Shown here: one piece after another, positions 1 through 12,090 of the stretch
Numbering within the stretch: position 1 is the stretch's first letter
Layout: every line of letters starts with the position of its first letter
Origin: Antedon mediterranea
Taxonomy: Eukaryota > Echinodermata > Crinoidea > Comatulida > Antedonidae
Length of the DNA: 64,000 nucleotides
Assembly: GCF_964355755.1 (NCBI RefSeq)
Contig: NC_092673.1
Span: forward strand, 14,267,001-14,331,000
Direction: 5' to 3'
Made by a program: the position numbers and the translations under genes
Notes under the pieces: generated by a model
Databases searched by the model: none
What the model saw: only the letters and a program-made list of their open reading frames with translations
What the model was told of the DNA's origin: nothing

Positions 1-96
1 GTGTTTTTGTAAACCTAATATTTTACTTTCCGTTCAGTCTTCTCTCCATAGTCAGTTATTTTCATTTACTTCGTAGACAACAACTTTACTGTTCAG

Positions 97-1910
97 GACA
101 TGAGTAAAATGTTTTCTGTAAGTAAAAGAACGATAGAAAGGAGGCTACAAGAATACAACATGACAACAAGAAACTACACAGATATTTCTTCCGAGTTTCT
201 AGACGCGCGTATTGGCATGATAACCATGAATTTTCCAAGATCAGGTAGGTATTTAAAATATACAGAATGGCTTGTTTTGTTACGCGACGGACTTTAGAAT
301 AGAAGAAGTACTCCTTCGACATGATAAGCATACAAAATAAGGATTATTTTTTGAAAGGTTGGGTTAGATACGATGATCGCATCATTTATTGATGGGATGG
401 GATTCTTTCTAAATGATAGAGAGTAGTACCACTGTTTGTAGCGGTAGCTATTTGCATAGTTTGCTTATTTGTTTTTCTTTATTCATCATTTCATCTTAAC
501 ACTAGGACTTAAGTCAATTGAGGCTCATTTGATGAAAGACGGCATACGAGTACGAAGAGAAGCATTGCGAGATTCTGTCAAAAGGGTTGATCCCGTTGGG
601 CGTCATTTGCGGTCTCTGCGTTGCATACGCAGACGAGTTTATTCAGTGCCATCTCCGTTGGCTCTGTGGCACATAGACGGGAATCATAAACTAATAAAGT
701 AGGTCTACACGTTTACGATATGTTATGATCAAAACAGATTCGTAGGCAACCCGACGCAGATATGAAAAATGATAATGTAAATGTAAGAAATTTACATTTT
801 ATGATACAATAACATAAAAGTATTTTCAGTTTCCTTTATAATTGTCGTATGTTTGATTCTACAGATGGAGGTGTGTGATTCATGGAGGTATTGATGGTTA
901 TAGTAGAGCGATAGTGTACCTAAAACTCAGTACAAATAACAGGGCATGCACGGTTCTAACTTGTTTCCAGGAAGCTGTCAGAAAATGGGGATTGCCGTCG
1001 AGGGTGAGAGCGGACAAGGGGATCGAAAATGTTGATGTGGCTCGCTTAATGTTGAACCACCCTTCTAGAGGACCAGGCAGAGGTAGTTTTATTACTGGAA
1101 AAAGTGTTCATAACAGCAGGATTGAAAGATTGTGGAGAGATGTATTTGAGGCTGTTATATGTTCCTGGCGCACATTCTTTAGCAGTTTGGAAACCATGGG
1201 TTGTTTGGACCCAGATAACGAGGCGCATATTTTTATTTTACATTTCATTTATGTACCCATTATTAATAGTATGTTGATGGATTTCCAACTGATGTGGAAC
1301 AACCACAAACTGCGGACCGAGCACAACAAAACCCCAAATCAATTGTTCATAATGGGTATACAAAATATTGCATCCGATGCAAGCATCATAGCGTCTGAGT
1401 ACTTTGAAGCCATACCAGAGGTAACGTGGAGTTGTATAAATTAAAGTAATAAATAAAACCTTCATTTTATACGGTATTCTTGGATTTAGAATGTAAGGCG
1501 AACGGATGTTCGTATAATTTGTTTGTCGTAACAACTACGTTATTATAAACCTGTAACAAAAACTGTTTTAAAAATAGTCTCCCCGACACACACATTATAC
1601 GTGAGAAACTACTTGTATAGTTAGCCGTTACCGTACACATTTTAATTTTACCGTGTCTTGTATGATCTACCTAATCTTCTTTCATTATTTTGGCTTATTG
1701 TAGGAAAGTGTTCAGCAGTATGGTATAGATCCAAACTCACCCCTTCCAGAAGAAAATGATGGTATAGTTGTCCCTGACACTGCCTGTCCAATGAATGATG
1801 AACAACTCTCTTTATTTAAGGATGAAATAGACAATGCGCTAAATAATGCAGTTGATATTTGGGATGCAACTCCTTATTTACGAGGCTTAGATATTGTTTC
1901 TGAATTTTGA
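97..1910 (+). CDS. Integrase-core (rve-type DDE) domain protein, four exons, 5' end possibly incomplete
   Basis: Exons read as 97-244, 506-698, 865-1420 and 1704-1910. All junctions are GT-AG and the phases agree, giving one open frame of about 366 residues from the ATG at 100. The start is a Cys-poor helical segment ([11 protein letters not shown]). The integrase core follows, with [10 protein letters not shown] (Asp106), [11 protein letters not shown] (Asp163) and [10 protein letters not shown] (Glu200), so D-x56-D-x36-E spacing is kept. The C-terminal exon is acidic and contains [12 protein letters not shown], typical of this animal integrase-core family. Members are usually predicted, intron-bearing genes of transposon origin whose role is not established. 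A splice acceptor (TTCAG) sits just before the ATG, so an upstream exon may lie outside the window and the true start is uncertain. No stop or frameshift was seen. Whether it is a domesticated gene or a young element cannot be told from one copy; no terminal repeats were found around it. Confidence 0.8.
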
Positions 1911-2714
1911 TGAGTAATAATGACTATTGTGAATGTTTAAAATAGAAAATTATCATAATGCATATATTAATAATTTGGTTGGCATTTACACTTTAGTATT
2001 GGAAATCAGGCTGTGTGAATATCGATTGTTTTGAAAAACAACTTATTCTCAAATGAATGTTAATGTTTTTATTAGTTAATTATATTAGGCCTAAAAATAT
2101 CTGTGTAGATTGGGGATAGAGAGAGAGAGAGCATGTTGCACAATTTTACTGATTGGTGTATTTAATGACTGCCTTAATTGTTAATTAACAACAAGTTTCT
2201 TTAATTGTTAAAGAAAAACGTTTATTGCCATTAAATTGAAAAGGTTATTATATGTCCTAAAATCAATACCGTAGTCAACATATGATTTGCTTTAACATTT
2301 TTTCTACTGATGTGTAAACTAAATATGTTTGTTGAAAATAATGTTGTACTTAATGTTTCAAGAACTGCCGACACTAAAATGTTTAGAATCAAATATTATA
2401 TTTCATTTATTTAGATCTACCCTGTACAGGGGGTTTAAGAACTGGTATGCCTAATGTTTAAAACGGAAATAATATGAAAACGTATTAGCTCATAACAACC
2501 CTTTCAACCATCGCTCATCTTCTTCTGTCATATATCTTTCCGTTATGTAAATACAAATTACCACCACTCTTTCTCAACGGTCACCTCCTCTATCCACTCT
2601 CCATGTCCTAAATTGAAGCATTATGGATTTTGCTCTGTGATTGAACCAACCCATATCTACAGTAGAAAACTTTATTTAAAGTATGTCACTTGCTTTGTTC
2701 TGACCCACTTAGGT
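1911..2714. other. Intergenic spacer between convergent genes
   Basis: AT-rich spacer between the 3' ends of the integrase-core gene and the HECT gene. I see a short GA run near 2119-2132 and no convincing coding exon or repeat. The 3' untranslated parts of both genes probably lie here. On the minus strand an AATAAA at 2676-2671, about 40 bases past the HECT stop, is a plausible poly(A) signal. Confidence 0.5.
2671..2676 (-). terminator. Candidate poly(A) signal AATAAA of the HECT gene
   Basis: The minus-strand hexamer AATAAA lies about 40 bases downstream of the HECT gene's stop codon (2717-2715), the expected place for a short 3' untranslated region. No transcript evidence is available. 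Confidence 0.45.
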
Positions 2715-5700
2715 CTACACATTACCAAAAAACTGTTGAGAAAATGCCAAATCATACATATTGAACAGTGTGTCTTTTGGCGGCAGACTGCATGTTAAAC
2801 CTGGCCGTGGAAGTTGCATACTGTTAATACACGTGTTGGCAGACGGGAGAAAAGAACCTGCTGTTTCTGTAAATACTATTTGTGGATGGAGAACAAAACC
2901 CAACACTGGTTCTTCATCCGTTCCGGTCACAAACTGCAACAGATGACCAAGCGTCAGGTGACCTCTTCTACCACCTATGAAAAAGAGAGGTAAAAGTCAA
3001 AACAAATCAAGTCATAACAAAACCCTTTTAGCCATCGCATCAGTAAGTGACTTGGCTTAAATGCTTTGAATAGTTTTAACACTGCATGTTCTGATATGAA
3101 TTAAAAGTAATGAGGTTTAAGAAAATTTGAAAAATGTCGGAGTAAAGCGAATTTATTTTGGTATGTTACGGTTATTGCTCTTTTTTGCCATTTTAGACAC
3201 TGTTATTATATGGTTTGCGACGGCAACAACAAATACTTCACTTGTATAGCGGACACATCCACTACAAGTGTGCTCAATGCAATATTCCTTTATTGTTTGT
3301 TTATTGTTTTCCACACATAATAAACTTAAAGTTAAATTGTACTAAACAAAAAGTGACTTCAGAAATACACATAAATAAAAAAGGGTAAGTGTGTGGAAGC
3401 CAAAATAAGCTTGAGAACTTTAGGGCATGGCCACCGGTTAAAATAAGGGTTTAAACAAATAATGGATTGCATTATGCTACAGTAGGGCAGAAAAAGGAAA
3501 ATATACGAACAGACAGTCTGTGTTTTTCTATAACTTATAACTTACTAGCAACCTCTCTGACGTAGTCCAGAAATTGGGCATATACAGAACTTTCAAATAT
3601 CTTAGTGTTTGAGCCATCGCTGCCTTTAAAAGATGGCTTCAACAATTCTTTCATCTTTTTTACAGATAATAGTGCTGCAGGGCTGGGTCGAAAAAGATGA
3701 ACAAATGTTGGTATGTGACAACAAAGCTATAGAAAATAATTAGATAAAATGGTAGACAAGTGAATTGAATTTACAATTTTCAGTTGATCATTGAACGCAT
3801 TACATTATTGTTTCAAGCAGAGATGAAGCATTATAGTGATTGGATCTGACGTATGCATATCATTGTGCATTGTGTTTTAGTTACTTATTTAAAGATATGG
3901 ATCAGAAGCTTAAACTGGCAGTAACTGGTTTTGCGCTCTGTATATGTATATTGTAGCAGTACTGTACGACATACCTGATATATCCCCAACTTTGCGAGTC
4001 CCTTTCTTAAATTGGTTATGCACTCAGAAGGAGCACTGCTGTTGACGAGTTCGTCGATAAGGTCACTGTGCATGAATTGTGGCAATTTGCCATTCTGGAC
4101 GATACTCATAGCTGTTAAAAGATAACCATTTTTAAATACATTAAATCATTATAACAGTACCGTACTAGTAAAAAGAAACAAAATAAAACATACGGTATAA
4201 GGCTATTAGGAACCAATTTGGTGAAAACAATTGTTGCATTTACACGCCACGTCACACGTCAAGGAACCTCAAATAGCACCGTGAATCGCGTGATTTTATT
4301 GTAAGTAGACATTGAAAACCTACCCATTATTATGCCGATGTAGTAATATTCCTCGGGAACGTGTTCTTTCATACCGTTATCAAAATAACCATCTTTTATT
4401 GCTCTTAAAGCCAACACAAAAAATTCTTTCCTCGGGCCGCCATAATCGGCTGCTCTCTGTGTGTAAGATATGAAATTACTGTATAGCAACACGGTTAACA
4501 TCTCATTTTAACTAAAATGCTTTGAATATATTCGATTAGTTTTTACAAATTCAATTGTTTTTTTTTATTATCATTGTATTTCAAAAGGTTAATTTTATTT
4601 ATTACAATAAAAATGTATTTAATATACCTCATCATAGAATTGCACTTCCAGTGTTTTGCGGTAGTCGGCCATATCCCTAATTTCCGAAAAAGCAGTTGCA
4701 AGCACATCTTCTCTATTAATCATAATAAAATTTGTTTCCCCTTCGATTACCTCTGCTTCATCTTCTATCTCTAGTGGTCTTCCTGAAACAATAGCTTTTT
4801 GGTAATAACGTAGCACTTCTACAGGATTCCCATTAATGTTGTGGGTATTGCAGTAATTCACGGTATCTTTGACAATTGTTTCAATAGTAGTAAGAGCAGG
4901 TTCTCGTTCGTTACGTTCTGGTTCGTTAACAAACTAAAAATAACAATTATTTTTGTAAATGATGATACTCATCAAAACCGAAAGCTATAGTACATACTCT
5001 TGCAATAATACATAACTTCTATTATAACATAGCTAGGTAGCTTATCTTTTTCACTGAAATCGCACTATGTTTAGTTTTTTAGTTCTAAAAGTTGTTTATA
5101 TAATTATATTTAAATAATGAACTAGGAACTAGCTTCACAGACATTGAATGAGTAGTGCCTACGTACAATGTTTTCAACAATTTCTAAGTCTAAGTTCTGT
5201 TCTGTTCTGTTCTGTTCTAAGTTCTCGGAGGCCGGTATTGGTTCGGTGGCCGGTATTGTTTCGGTGGCCGGTACTTCATGTAGTCCCGGTTCCAGGTCAC
5301 TGTCTGAACTTGAATCTTCGTTCTGGGGTTCAATAAGAGAAGATAATGTACAGTAATATTGCGTGGTCGAGTGAAAAAAAAGTTGTTAGCCTAAATTATG
5401 ATAGAAATATTCAAATTAAGCATTTTGTTATGTTAAAAATGTATTATACAAATCAAATAAAAAAAGGAGAATATTGATAATATCTGAAAACCGGTAATTA
5501 CCGGCAAGTCCGTATCGGGAAAATTGATTTTCAATTCTCGTTTCTGAAAACTGAAACTGATTACCAATACTACTTTCTTCTCTTTCACAGGTAATTACCA
5601 TGCAATATTTGATGTGCACTTTCATGTTCTTCATGGAAATGTTGGCCCTACAATTTAAACATTTTTCTCGGGCTTCCACTAATGGTATTTCTGCCTCCGG

Positions 5701-7181
5701 TATATCCCGCTGCAATGGGCGAATGTATAATTTTCCAGAACCAAATGTTCTAAGGTCTTGAACTTTACATGGCCCGTAATGGACAACAATCAGTTTTTTG
5801 CGATCACCTGTTGTTATCTCAAACCCTCCGCAATTTGCAAGCAACGGAAATGTTCTACAAAAACAAATTAAAAATAAATATGTAGAATTTTGTTCTCATT
5901 TGCAAACTGTCATAAGCATCATCATCATAGTTGATTATTTTCTCTTTAACAAACAGTATTTTGGCAAAATCACCACAGAAAACATTTCGATGTGAAAACA
6001 TTAGAAAAATTATTTTACTTAAATACCAGGTTGCAAAAATCGTCTTGATTGCCTTCCGCTGGAAACACAATTTTCTTCTCGCCATAGCCGTTATCTTTCA
6101 GTTTTCGACGTTGGGCTACAGTAGGAACAGTTTCCATTTTGTGTTCCATGAGGCATACTAAAAATCTTGTCAATGTTCTTCCTAAAAAAGGATAAAATAT
6201 CTTATAAAAACCATCTTTTATTAATAATCATTTCGGTCAATTAAGAAGATAAGACCTCCTTGTATTATTATTAGGCATGTTTTTTGGTTAAATAGCAAAT
6301 TTTGTTACATGGGCTAATTGTTGGAGGTTAGCAAATATACAGATATGTTAGGAAATACATAACATCGTTATTCTTTTTATTATATGTTTAATAAAACTGT
6401 TAACATTTCAACTTTATATAAAAAACATACACCAATAAACCTGATTGGCAGTATTATCCGAACTCAACTATAACATGACGTAATAACTGTACCGACCTAA
6501 ATACATTACACACGACAGCTTCTAAACTCTCATTGTGAAAATACAATTAAAATTGATGCGATAAAACAATTAGCATCGTACCTTTTCCAGATGGTTTACT
6601 ACTGGTACTGTTGTTGCTATGACCCCTGTTATATGGGGTTTGTCTCTGAAATAATATTATATGTACACAGTGATAAAAACTCGTTCAAAATGTTAATTTT
6701 ACTTGTAATACAAAAAATATATGATGTTTTACTGAACGGCCAGGTAAGTCTCCAACAAAATTAATAAAAATGTGATGGACAACATGTTAAAATGTGGCAC
6801 CATTGTATTGAAAATTATTTAAACTGGATTGGTACAGGCGCGGAGCCACTTAATAAGCTATCTATCGGTACAATAGTAAACGATTCGGGTGCCAAGAAGA
6901 AGGGGGTTTAGTAACATGATGCAACTTACATAATTTCGATTGAACAGTCGTCTGTGTTCACTCGCAATACTTTGGTCTCTGCTAGGCGTACTGCTGGTGC
7001 TAGCACTGGAACTCAACGTAGATCTACTACTAGGCCTACTAGTACTAGCAGCATGACTAGTGGTTGTAGTAGTACTAAGCTCACTACTACTATTGGAAAT
7101 GGTAGCAGACGAAGGAGTGTTTGTGATAGAATTTGCTAACCCCTGCAGCACCTGCAAAACACTACGTAAATCATCTGACAT
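2715..7181 (-). CDS. HECT-domain E3 ubiquitin ligase, G2/M-phase-specific E3 (G2E3)-like, ten exons
   Basis: Exons in transcript order: 7181-6930, 6645-6582, 6181-6019, 5854-5599, 5322-5167, 4933-4628, 4456-4324, 4111-3975, 3726-3546, 2974-2715. All introns are GT-AG and phases agree across 1,908 nt (635 aa plus TAG). Residues ~20-75 are Ser/Thr-rich. Residues 105-200 form the conserved region before the zinc finger (GGFEITTG, LYIRPLQRDIP). A C-x2-C-x11-H-x3-C finger (UBZ-like C2HC) ends at ~245, and an acidic repeat-like linker follows (PATETIPATEPIPASE). The HECT domain runs ~390-635: YGGPRKEFF, AMSIVQNGKLP, LRKGLAKLGIYQ, TGTDEEPVLGF and SANTCINSMQLP, with catalytic Cys598. HECT ligases pass ubiquitin from an E2 through this Cys to a substrate; the substrate is unknown here. 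The exon 4/5 junction (5599/5322) is the least certain. An acceptor at 7194 means the first exon could begin at 7193, with an earlier exon upstream. The only lesion-free multi-domain gene in the window. Confidence 0.85.
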
Positions 7182-8445
7182 ACTGGATGATACCTGAAAC
7201 GAATGAGTCCATACAACTTGTATTTACACTTTTTCACAATTTCACGTTAATTTATCACATTTTAAGTTTATATACTAGAAAATCAATATTATTCCTAGAG
7301 CCTAGTAGGCCTATATGGTTTAGAGCTATTTGGCAAAATAAAAAATAATTGTTCAGTGGTAGGCTTCTGTACTATTATTATTATTAATAAATACAACCAT
7401 TGATTAAAATATCGGTCTACGCACAATCGGAGGTTTATATATAATTTAATATAAGTATGTGTAATAATATTATATTATAGGCCTAGCTAGGGCCTGGCCT
7501 AGCTGGATAATTCCTATAATTAGTAATTTCAGCTACAAAATCCAGGTTCCAATCCTGGTCACCACTCATGGCACTAATTGTAGCTTTTTATAAAATAATG
7601 ATAATAATTCCAATATTAATAATTATTAGGCCTATGCCTAGTATTAGTATTGTAAGTAGGCCTAGGGCCTAGGCTGGGCCTATATCATGCCTAGCCTGCT
7701 AGGCCTATCTAGTCTATACAGAAAAGTATAACAATAACTTAAACCATCATCAATTTCACCTACAAAATCGATAAAACACAGAATTTAAAATAATAATAAT
7801 AATAAAACAGGAAAACACTATTAAACATTATTATATTTATTTATCTACCTATCATCAGTATACGTACGGTACGTACCTTTTTGGTCTTCCTGAGCTGAAT
7901 CAATTCAATCAGCATCAATGTGTGAAAAATGACGAACTACGCAGTTGAATAGCCCCCCATCCATAACAGCGTTGGGTTATTTAATGCATGATGAATAACA
8001 AATAATTATGATTTAATAACAAATACACATGTTTTTAATTAATCCATGATAAATATTCGTAAAATATGTTTATTCGGATATTTATTAATTACGTCTCCAC
8101 TATAGTCTATAAAACATAATGAATGTCATTATTTCAAAAAAAATAGGCCTACCCCGTAAACAAATGGAAGCTTCTCAACAACAGTTAATTTATGCATCAT
8201 ATAGAGAGCACAGAGCAGAAAATGGCTCTAGGCCGGCCTCATCCTAGCAGCCGCCGCACAGGGGGAGAGAGAAGCACAACACCAGCTCTCTCTCTCTCCC
8301 CTGTCTCTCCCCCACAGGCGGGTGAGGTGGGTGTTACCCCGGGCCTAGTTGTGGGGCGTAAAATTGTAACAGGCCCACAAGCTAAATTATATTATTTCAT
8401 TCTGGTTTTTTTTTCATTATTTAAGTTTGTGATAATGTGTGTAAC
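7182..8445. other. Gene-poor stretch upstream of the HECT gene
   Basis: Holds the probable promoter side of the HECT gene, clusters of AGGCCTA palindromes (7470-7700), a tRNA-like sequence (listed separately), AAT microsatellite (7790-7805) and a GC-richer patch with CT/GA runs at 8225-8330. An 88-codon open frame at 8192-8458 crosses that low-complexity patch and has no recognisable domain. Confidence 0.5.
7490..7566 (+). repeat. tRNA-like sequence (tRNA pseudogene or SINE head)
   Basis: TGGCCTAGCTGG at 7495-7506 matches the polymerase III A box. CCAGG-TTCCAAT-CCTGG at 7542-7558 forms a perfect T-arm stem and loop and resembles a B box (GGTTCCAATCC). The spacing is near that of a tRNA gene, but I cannot pair a 7-bp acceptor stem, so a functional tRNA is unlikely. 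A tRNA-derived SINE fragment or decayed tRNA fits better. Confidence 0.35.
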
Positions 8446-8490
8446 CAGGGAGATGTAAAATAAATTTATAAATTAGTTTACATCTCCCTG
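8446..8490. repeat. 14-bp perfect inverted repeat (hairpin)
   Basis: The left arm CAGGGAGATGTAAA at 8446-8459 is exactly complementary to 8477-8490, with a 17-base AT-rich loop. It could be a small foldback or MITE remnant. No coding sequence adjoins it. Confidence 0.6.
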
Positions 8491-8609
8491 ACCTGTGTGT
8501 GTAACGTAGGCCTAAGTAAGTGTCATACAGTCGTATTAGTTGACATTCACCCCCCGCCCCTCAATATTAAATCGGCGCCAACAGTTACAATTTAACAATA
8601 AAACAATAA

Positions 8610-9150
8610 ATGTGCGAACAACTACCGTTTAAAACTTGTCGAGTGGAATATCTACACTTTACATGCGTAAATGCGAATGATGTACAAAACTGACTATGGA
8701 AAGTATGAAAATTAAAAATTAGTATATCAACTGATATATACGTAAGCGGAGCCAAAAGCTAACGTTTGAAAAGTTGTCGAATGAAATGTTATCACATTAA
8801 ATCACGAACAAGCGAACGGTGTGTAATACTGGCCAATCGAAAGTAGGTGATTGAAATGCAACCACTTTAACTCAAGAAAATACGTTCGGTGCGAAAAATC
8901 GCCGTTTGGAAAGTCGATGCTTCAAATATCATGGTTTGAAATCACGAACAAGCGAACGGTGTGTAATACTGGCCAATCAAAAGTAAGTGATTGAAATGCA
9001 ACCACTTTAACTCAAGAAAATACGTTCGGTGCGAAAAATCGCTGTTTGGAAAGTCGATGCTTCAAATATCATGGTTTGAACTCACGAACGGGCGTATCGT
9101 GTGCAAAACAGTTGTTTCAACTGTTGAACAGACGAACGGTGTATAAAACA
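8610..9150. repeat. Tandem array of ~70-bp units organised as a 140-bp higher-order repeat
   Basis: Two nearly identical 140-bp copies lie at 8801-8940 and 8941-9080, and a third starts at 9081 and decays. Each 140-bp copy is two diverged ~70-bp halves, both with a GAACGGTGTG / GTTCGGTGCG core and an AAAGT...TGAAATG segment. More degenerate ~70-bp units precede them from about 8610. This is a satellite-type array rather than a gene. Confidence 0.75.
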
Positions 9151-10548
9151 GGCAATGAATTAGAATTATAATTCGATGAACTATAATTAAGATGCTTTGT
9201 TTGAAATGTTCATGAACTACATGAAATGTTGATAAATGAGTTGACTAATATATACTTGTATTAACGTTAGATTAATTCAATTATTGCTGCCTGGGCTCAA
9301 CATTCTTTAGATGGTTTGTGTTATGGGTAGTTTGTTCGGCGTATTGTCGTTTGGGCTAGTGGTAGATGGTCACACATTATATTGGATGGTGTAGATACTA
9401 GGTGAATGGTTTAAGTTTTCATTGAACTGCATGAGATAATATTGGATGGTTTAAATTTTGTACGAATTAATTATTGGTGGATGGTATGTATTATGTATTT
9501 TTGGCGGGTTTGGCTTTCCATACATATACTGTCGTGTACGTATACATACATAAAATAAATGGGGAAACCCCGTAGGCTTCATTTAGCCTACACTGTACCG
9601 TATACGGGTTTTTTTGTATAGCTGAATATAATACTAAATACTTGATTTGAATGTTTAGGAAGATTTAGTATTTTAGTTCTTTGAAATGTATGCATTGTTT
9701 ATATGTTAAGTGTGTCTTTATTTTATGATTATCATCATAAAATACTTCATTAATTTATATCATCAATTCAGTCAATGTCACATGCTTGTGCGCATATTAA
9801 GAAACGACATTGTTTTGGCCATGTGCTCCAACGATCCAAAGGATCGGCAGAGGACCGTTTCCTTAAACGTTCTTCCACCCTATGCATATTGTGTACACGT
9901 GCTCTGCCGTGGATACAAAGGACTGTTTTGTTTTACGCGCATACCTAGCAATAACAGGCTCTTTCTTTAAATGTTCTTCCACCCTATGCATATTGTGTAC
10001 ATGTGCTCTGCTGTTTATGAAAATCAGATTTATACAAGATTTATTTAATTATACTATACTATACTGAAGTTGTTTTTCAGTTATGACCATTATGAGAGTT
10101 TGATAAGTAGGGTGTTTCGTAGTTATTATATTTTAGAGAACAAAGCTAGAATAGTAATAGGCCTAATAAACAACAAATAAACTTGAAATGTTACTGGTAG
10201 GTCTATGCTATATAGGCTATTCATAATAAAACAATTGAAAAAACTAAAATCCACCAATGTTCCCCGTTTATTTTCCCAGGGTCAAAGTGGTCAAAATAAA
10301 TACAATATTTACAATAAAGATATATATTCCTTCATATGGTAACTAAAACATACTCCACGCACGGAGGACCCGAGATGTAATCCGTAATTTCGAATAACTT
10401 TTATAACTTAGACCTCCCAACTCATGGACGTACCCTAATACGGTTACTGAAAATAAATAAGGTTAATGTTTAATAAAATTAAAACTTTGTTCTTTAGATT
10501 TTTTTAATATGATGATGGACGATCAGATTTTATTTATTTTATTCACAG
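9151..10548. other. AT-rich non-coding stretch with degenerate GGATGGT repeats and a 104-bp duplication
   Basis: From 9300 to 9500 the motif GATGGT recurs with irregular spacing. A ~40-bp block (GTTCTTCCACCCTATGCATA...) at 9869 recurs at 9973, a 104-bp tandem duplication. Short open frames crossing it (9710-9970, 9882-10067) owe their shared residues to that duplication. Nothing else is recognised up to 10548. Confidence 0.5.
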
Positions 10549-10853
10549 AAGAGCTGGATTTAAAGGATGCTACTGAAGAGCCAATCATCAAAGATAATAA
10601 TGAAGTTGTAGTAGCACCAAAAAGGTCTGCCCCTCCAAAATCTGCATCATCATCGTCATCTAAAGCCCCAAAATATGACAACGTAAGCCTAAAAATTGTT
10701 GATTATCTAGAATCAAAAGAAATAAAGAAAACTCCTAAACAAAATAAGGACGCATTAGAACTGTTTTTCAAATCAACATTTCAAACTGTCAAATATTTTT
10801 CAAAGATCAAACAAATTCAAGTTAAAAAGGCTATAACATCTCTTGTGTTGTGA
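10549..10853 (+). CDS. 3'-terminal exon with BESS motif (MADF-BESS type protein), partial
   Basis: A polypyrimidine tract and ATTCACAG acceptor precede 10549, and the frame runs open to TGA at 10851-10853 (about 100 residues). It starts acidic (EELDLKDATEEP), passes a Ser run, and ends in a BESS-like motif (ALELFFKSTFQTVKYFSK, then an IKQIQVKKAI segment). BESS motifs mediate protein contacts in MADF-BESS regulators, and MADF-type proteins also serve as accessory DNA-binding proteins of some transposons. The upstream MADF exon was not found nearby, although an isolated MADF-like exon lies at 45458-45611. It is therefore an orphan last exon, intact but partial. Confidence 0.45.
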
Positions 10854-11481
10854 TCTCTAAATTGTGGAATAGTCATATCAATTTGTTGTCTAAGAATACG
10901 TTTGTTTACCTAAATTTATAACCGGTTAATTTTTTATGGACATATATATACACATAGCATGAACGAATGACATTTAAATATAGTACTACTACTACTAATC
11001 AGACAGAGGCATTGGAAAGGCATTATCACAGCAGATTTTTACAACTACAAAATGCTTGGTTCCAGTTGGATCAGGTAAACTACATAATAATACATGCCAA
11101 ATTATAAAGTGTTTTTTTTTTATTTAGAAACATATTTCCATTCCAGTATACAGTATATGCAGTTGTTACTGCTTTGATTTTCCGTATGCCTGTAGTTCAT
11201 ACATTGACTAATAACAAGCCTACTGCTGATAGAAAAGAGATTCCAAATATTGTTACTAATTTTGAGGCCATAAGTCTTGTGAGTAGCAGCATGCAATGTA
11301 TCAAATTAATAATTGATTAATTATTAAATAATGTTGACAATAAAAATGCATTTGGAAGAAAATATTAAAATATTGAATTTGCAATATGGCTGCATTCGCG
11401 TGCTCAAGTTAGTGTTTACTTACCAACCGACCGACCTAGTGAGCTGTAGAGTCTACTTCCTTTATTGTGTTGTGTTTTAGG

Positions 11482-12090
11482 ATGATGCCACATATCATGA
11501 TACAAGAGGTAGACATGATGAAACATTAATGGTACCTGCCTCCTACTACACTACGGAAAGTGATTTAGACCAAAGAAACTTTAGCATCAGAAGAACAGCT
11601 AAGTAAATTTAATGAATATCTCTAGACATGTGGCAACAAACCCGGCAACAAACCAGTACAACAAATGATTAAACCCAAACGACATCATTTGCAACAGGCG
11701 AAAGAATCGGTATTGGCTGTACGGAACACTTTGTCCCCATACAATGTTGGTCAACTCTGGAAAGCACTGATGTCATCGGGTCTTGAAGATGACAATTCTG
11801 AAGATCTTAACCTTTGTAATTTAGATTACGAGATAATGGAAACTCTTTCAGAATGCTACATGAACACAAATCATTGGTCAAACTGCAAGCAGATTTTATC
11901 AATAATGGCTGACAAACTAAAATTCAAAGAATTAACGCATTTTCTACCATAAGTCACACTTTACTGGTTCAAAATTGCACGACAACATCAGATCTTGCAT
12001 GGAAGTGGAGCCCAAGTAGAAGTGCAAAATTAGACTCGAATGCTGGTAGATTCAAAACAAGTTGATCATTTTATCACATTTATAACAAGG
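11482..12090 (+). pseudogene. Broken fragment of an uncharacterised repetitive invertebrate gene family
   Basis: Conserved pieces occur in three frames. They are EEQLSKFNEYL (about 11593, then TAG), an open block at 11665-11952 (SLSPYNVGQLWKAL-like start, METLSECYMN, KQILSIMADKLKF), and, after a frameshift at the 11952 stop, VTLYWFKIARQHQILHG...VDSKQVDHFITFIT, interrupted by a TAG. I recognise this order from predicted multi-copy proteins of cnidarians, molluscs and echinoderms with no assigned function. The match stops abruptly near 12090. The next segment of the same family appears as a separate fragment at 23349-23564. Dead copy: at least one frameshift and two stops. Confidence 0.55.

Noticed and set aside
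1238-1534. 98-codon minus-strand frame
   Set aside because: Antisense shadow of exon 3 of the integrase-core gene.
6858-7139. Plus-strand Ser/Thr-rich frame opposite the HECT first exon
   Set aside because: Shadow of the minus-strand Ser/Thr-rich coding exon.
8192-8458. 88-codon open frame
   Set aside because: Runs through CT/GA low-complexity sequence, with no splice context or domain.
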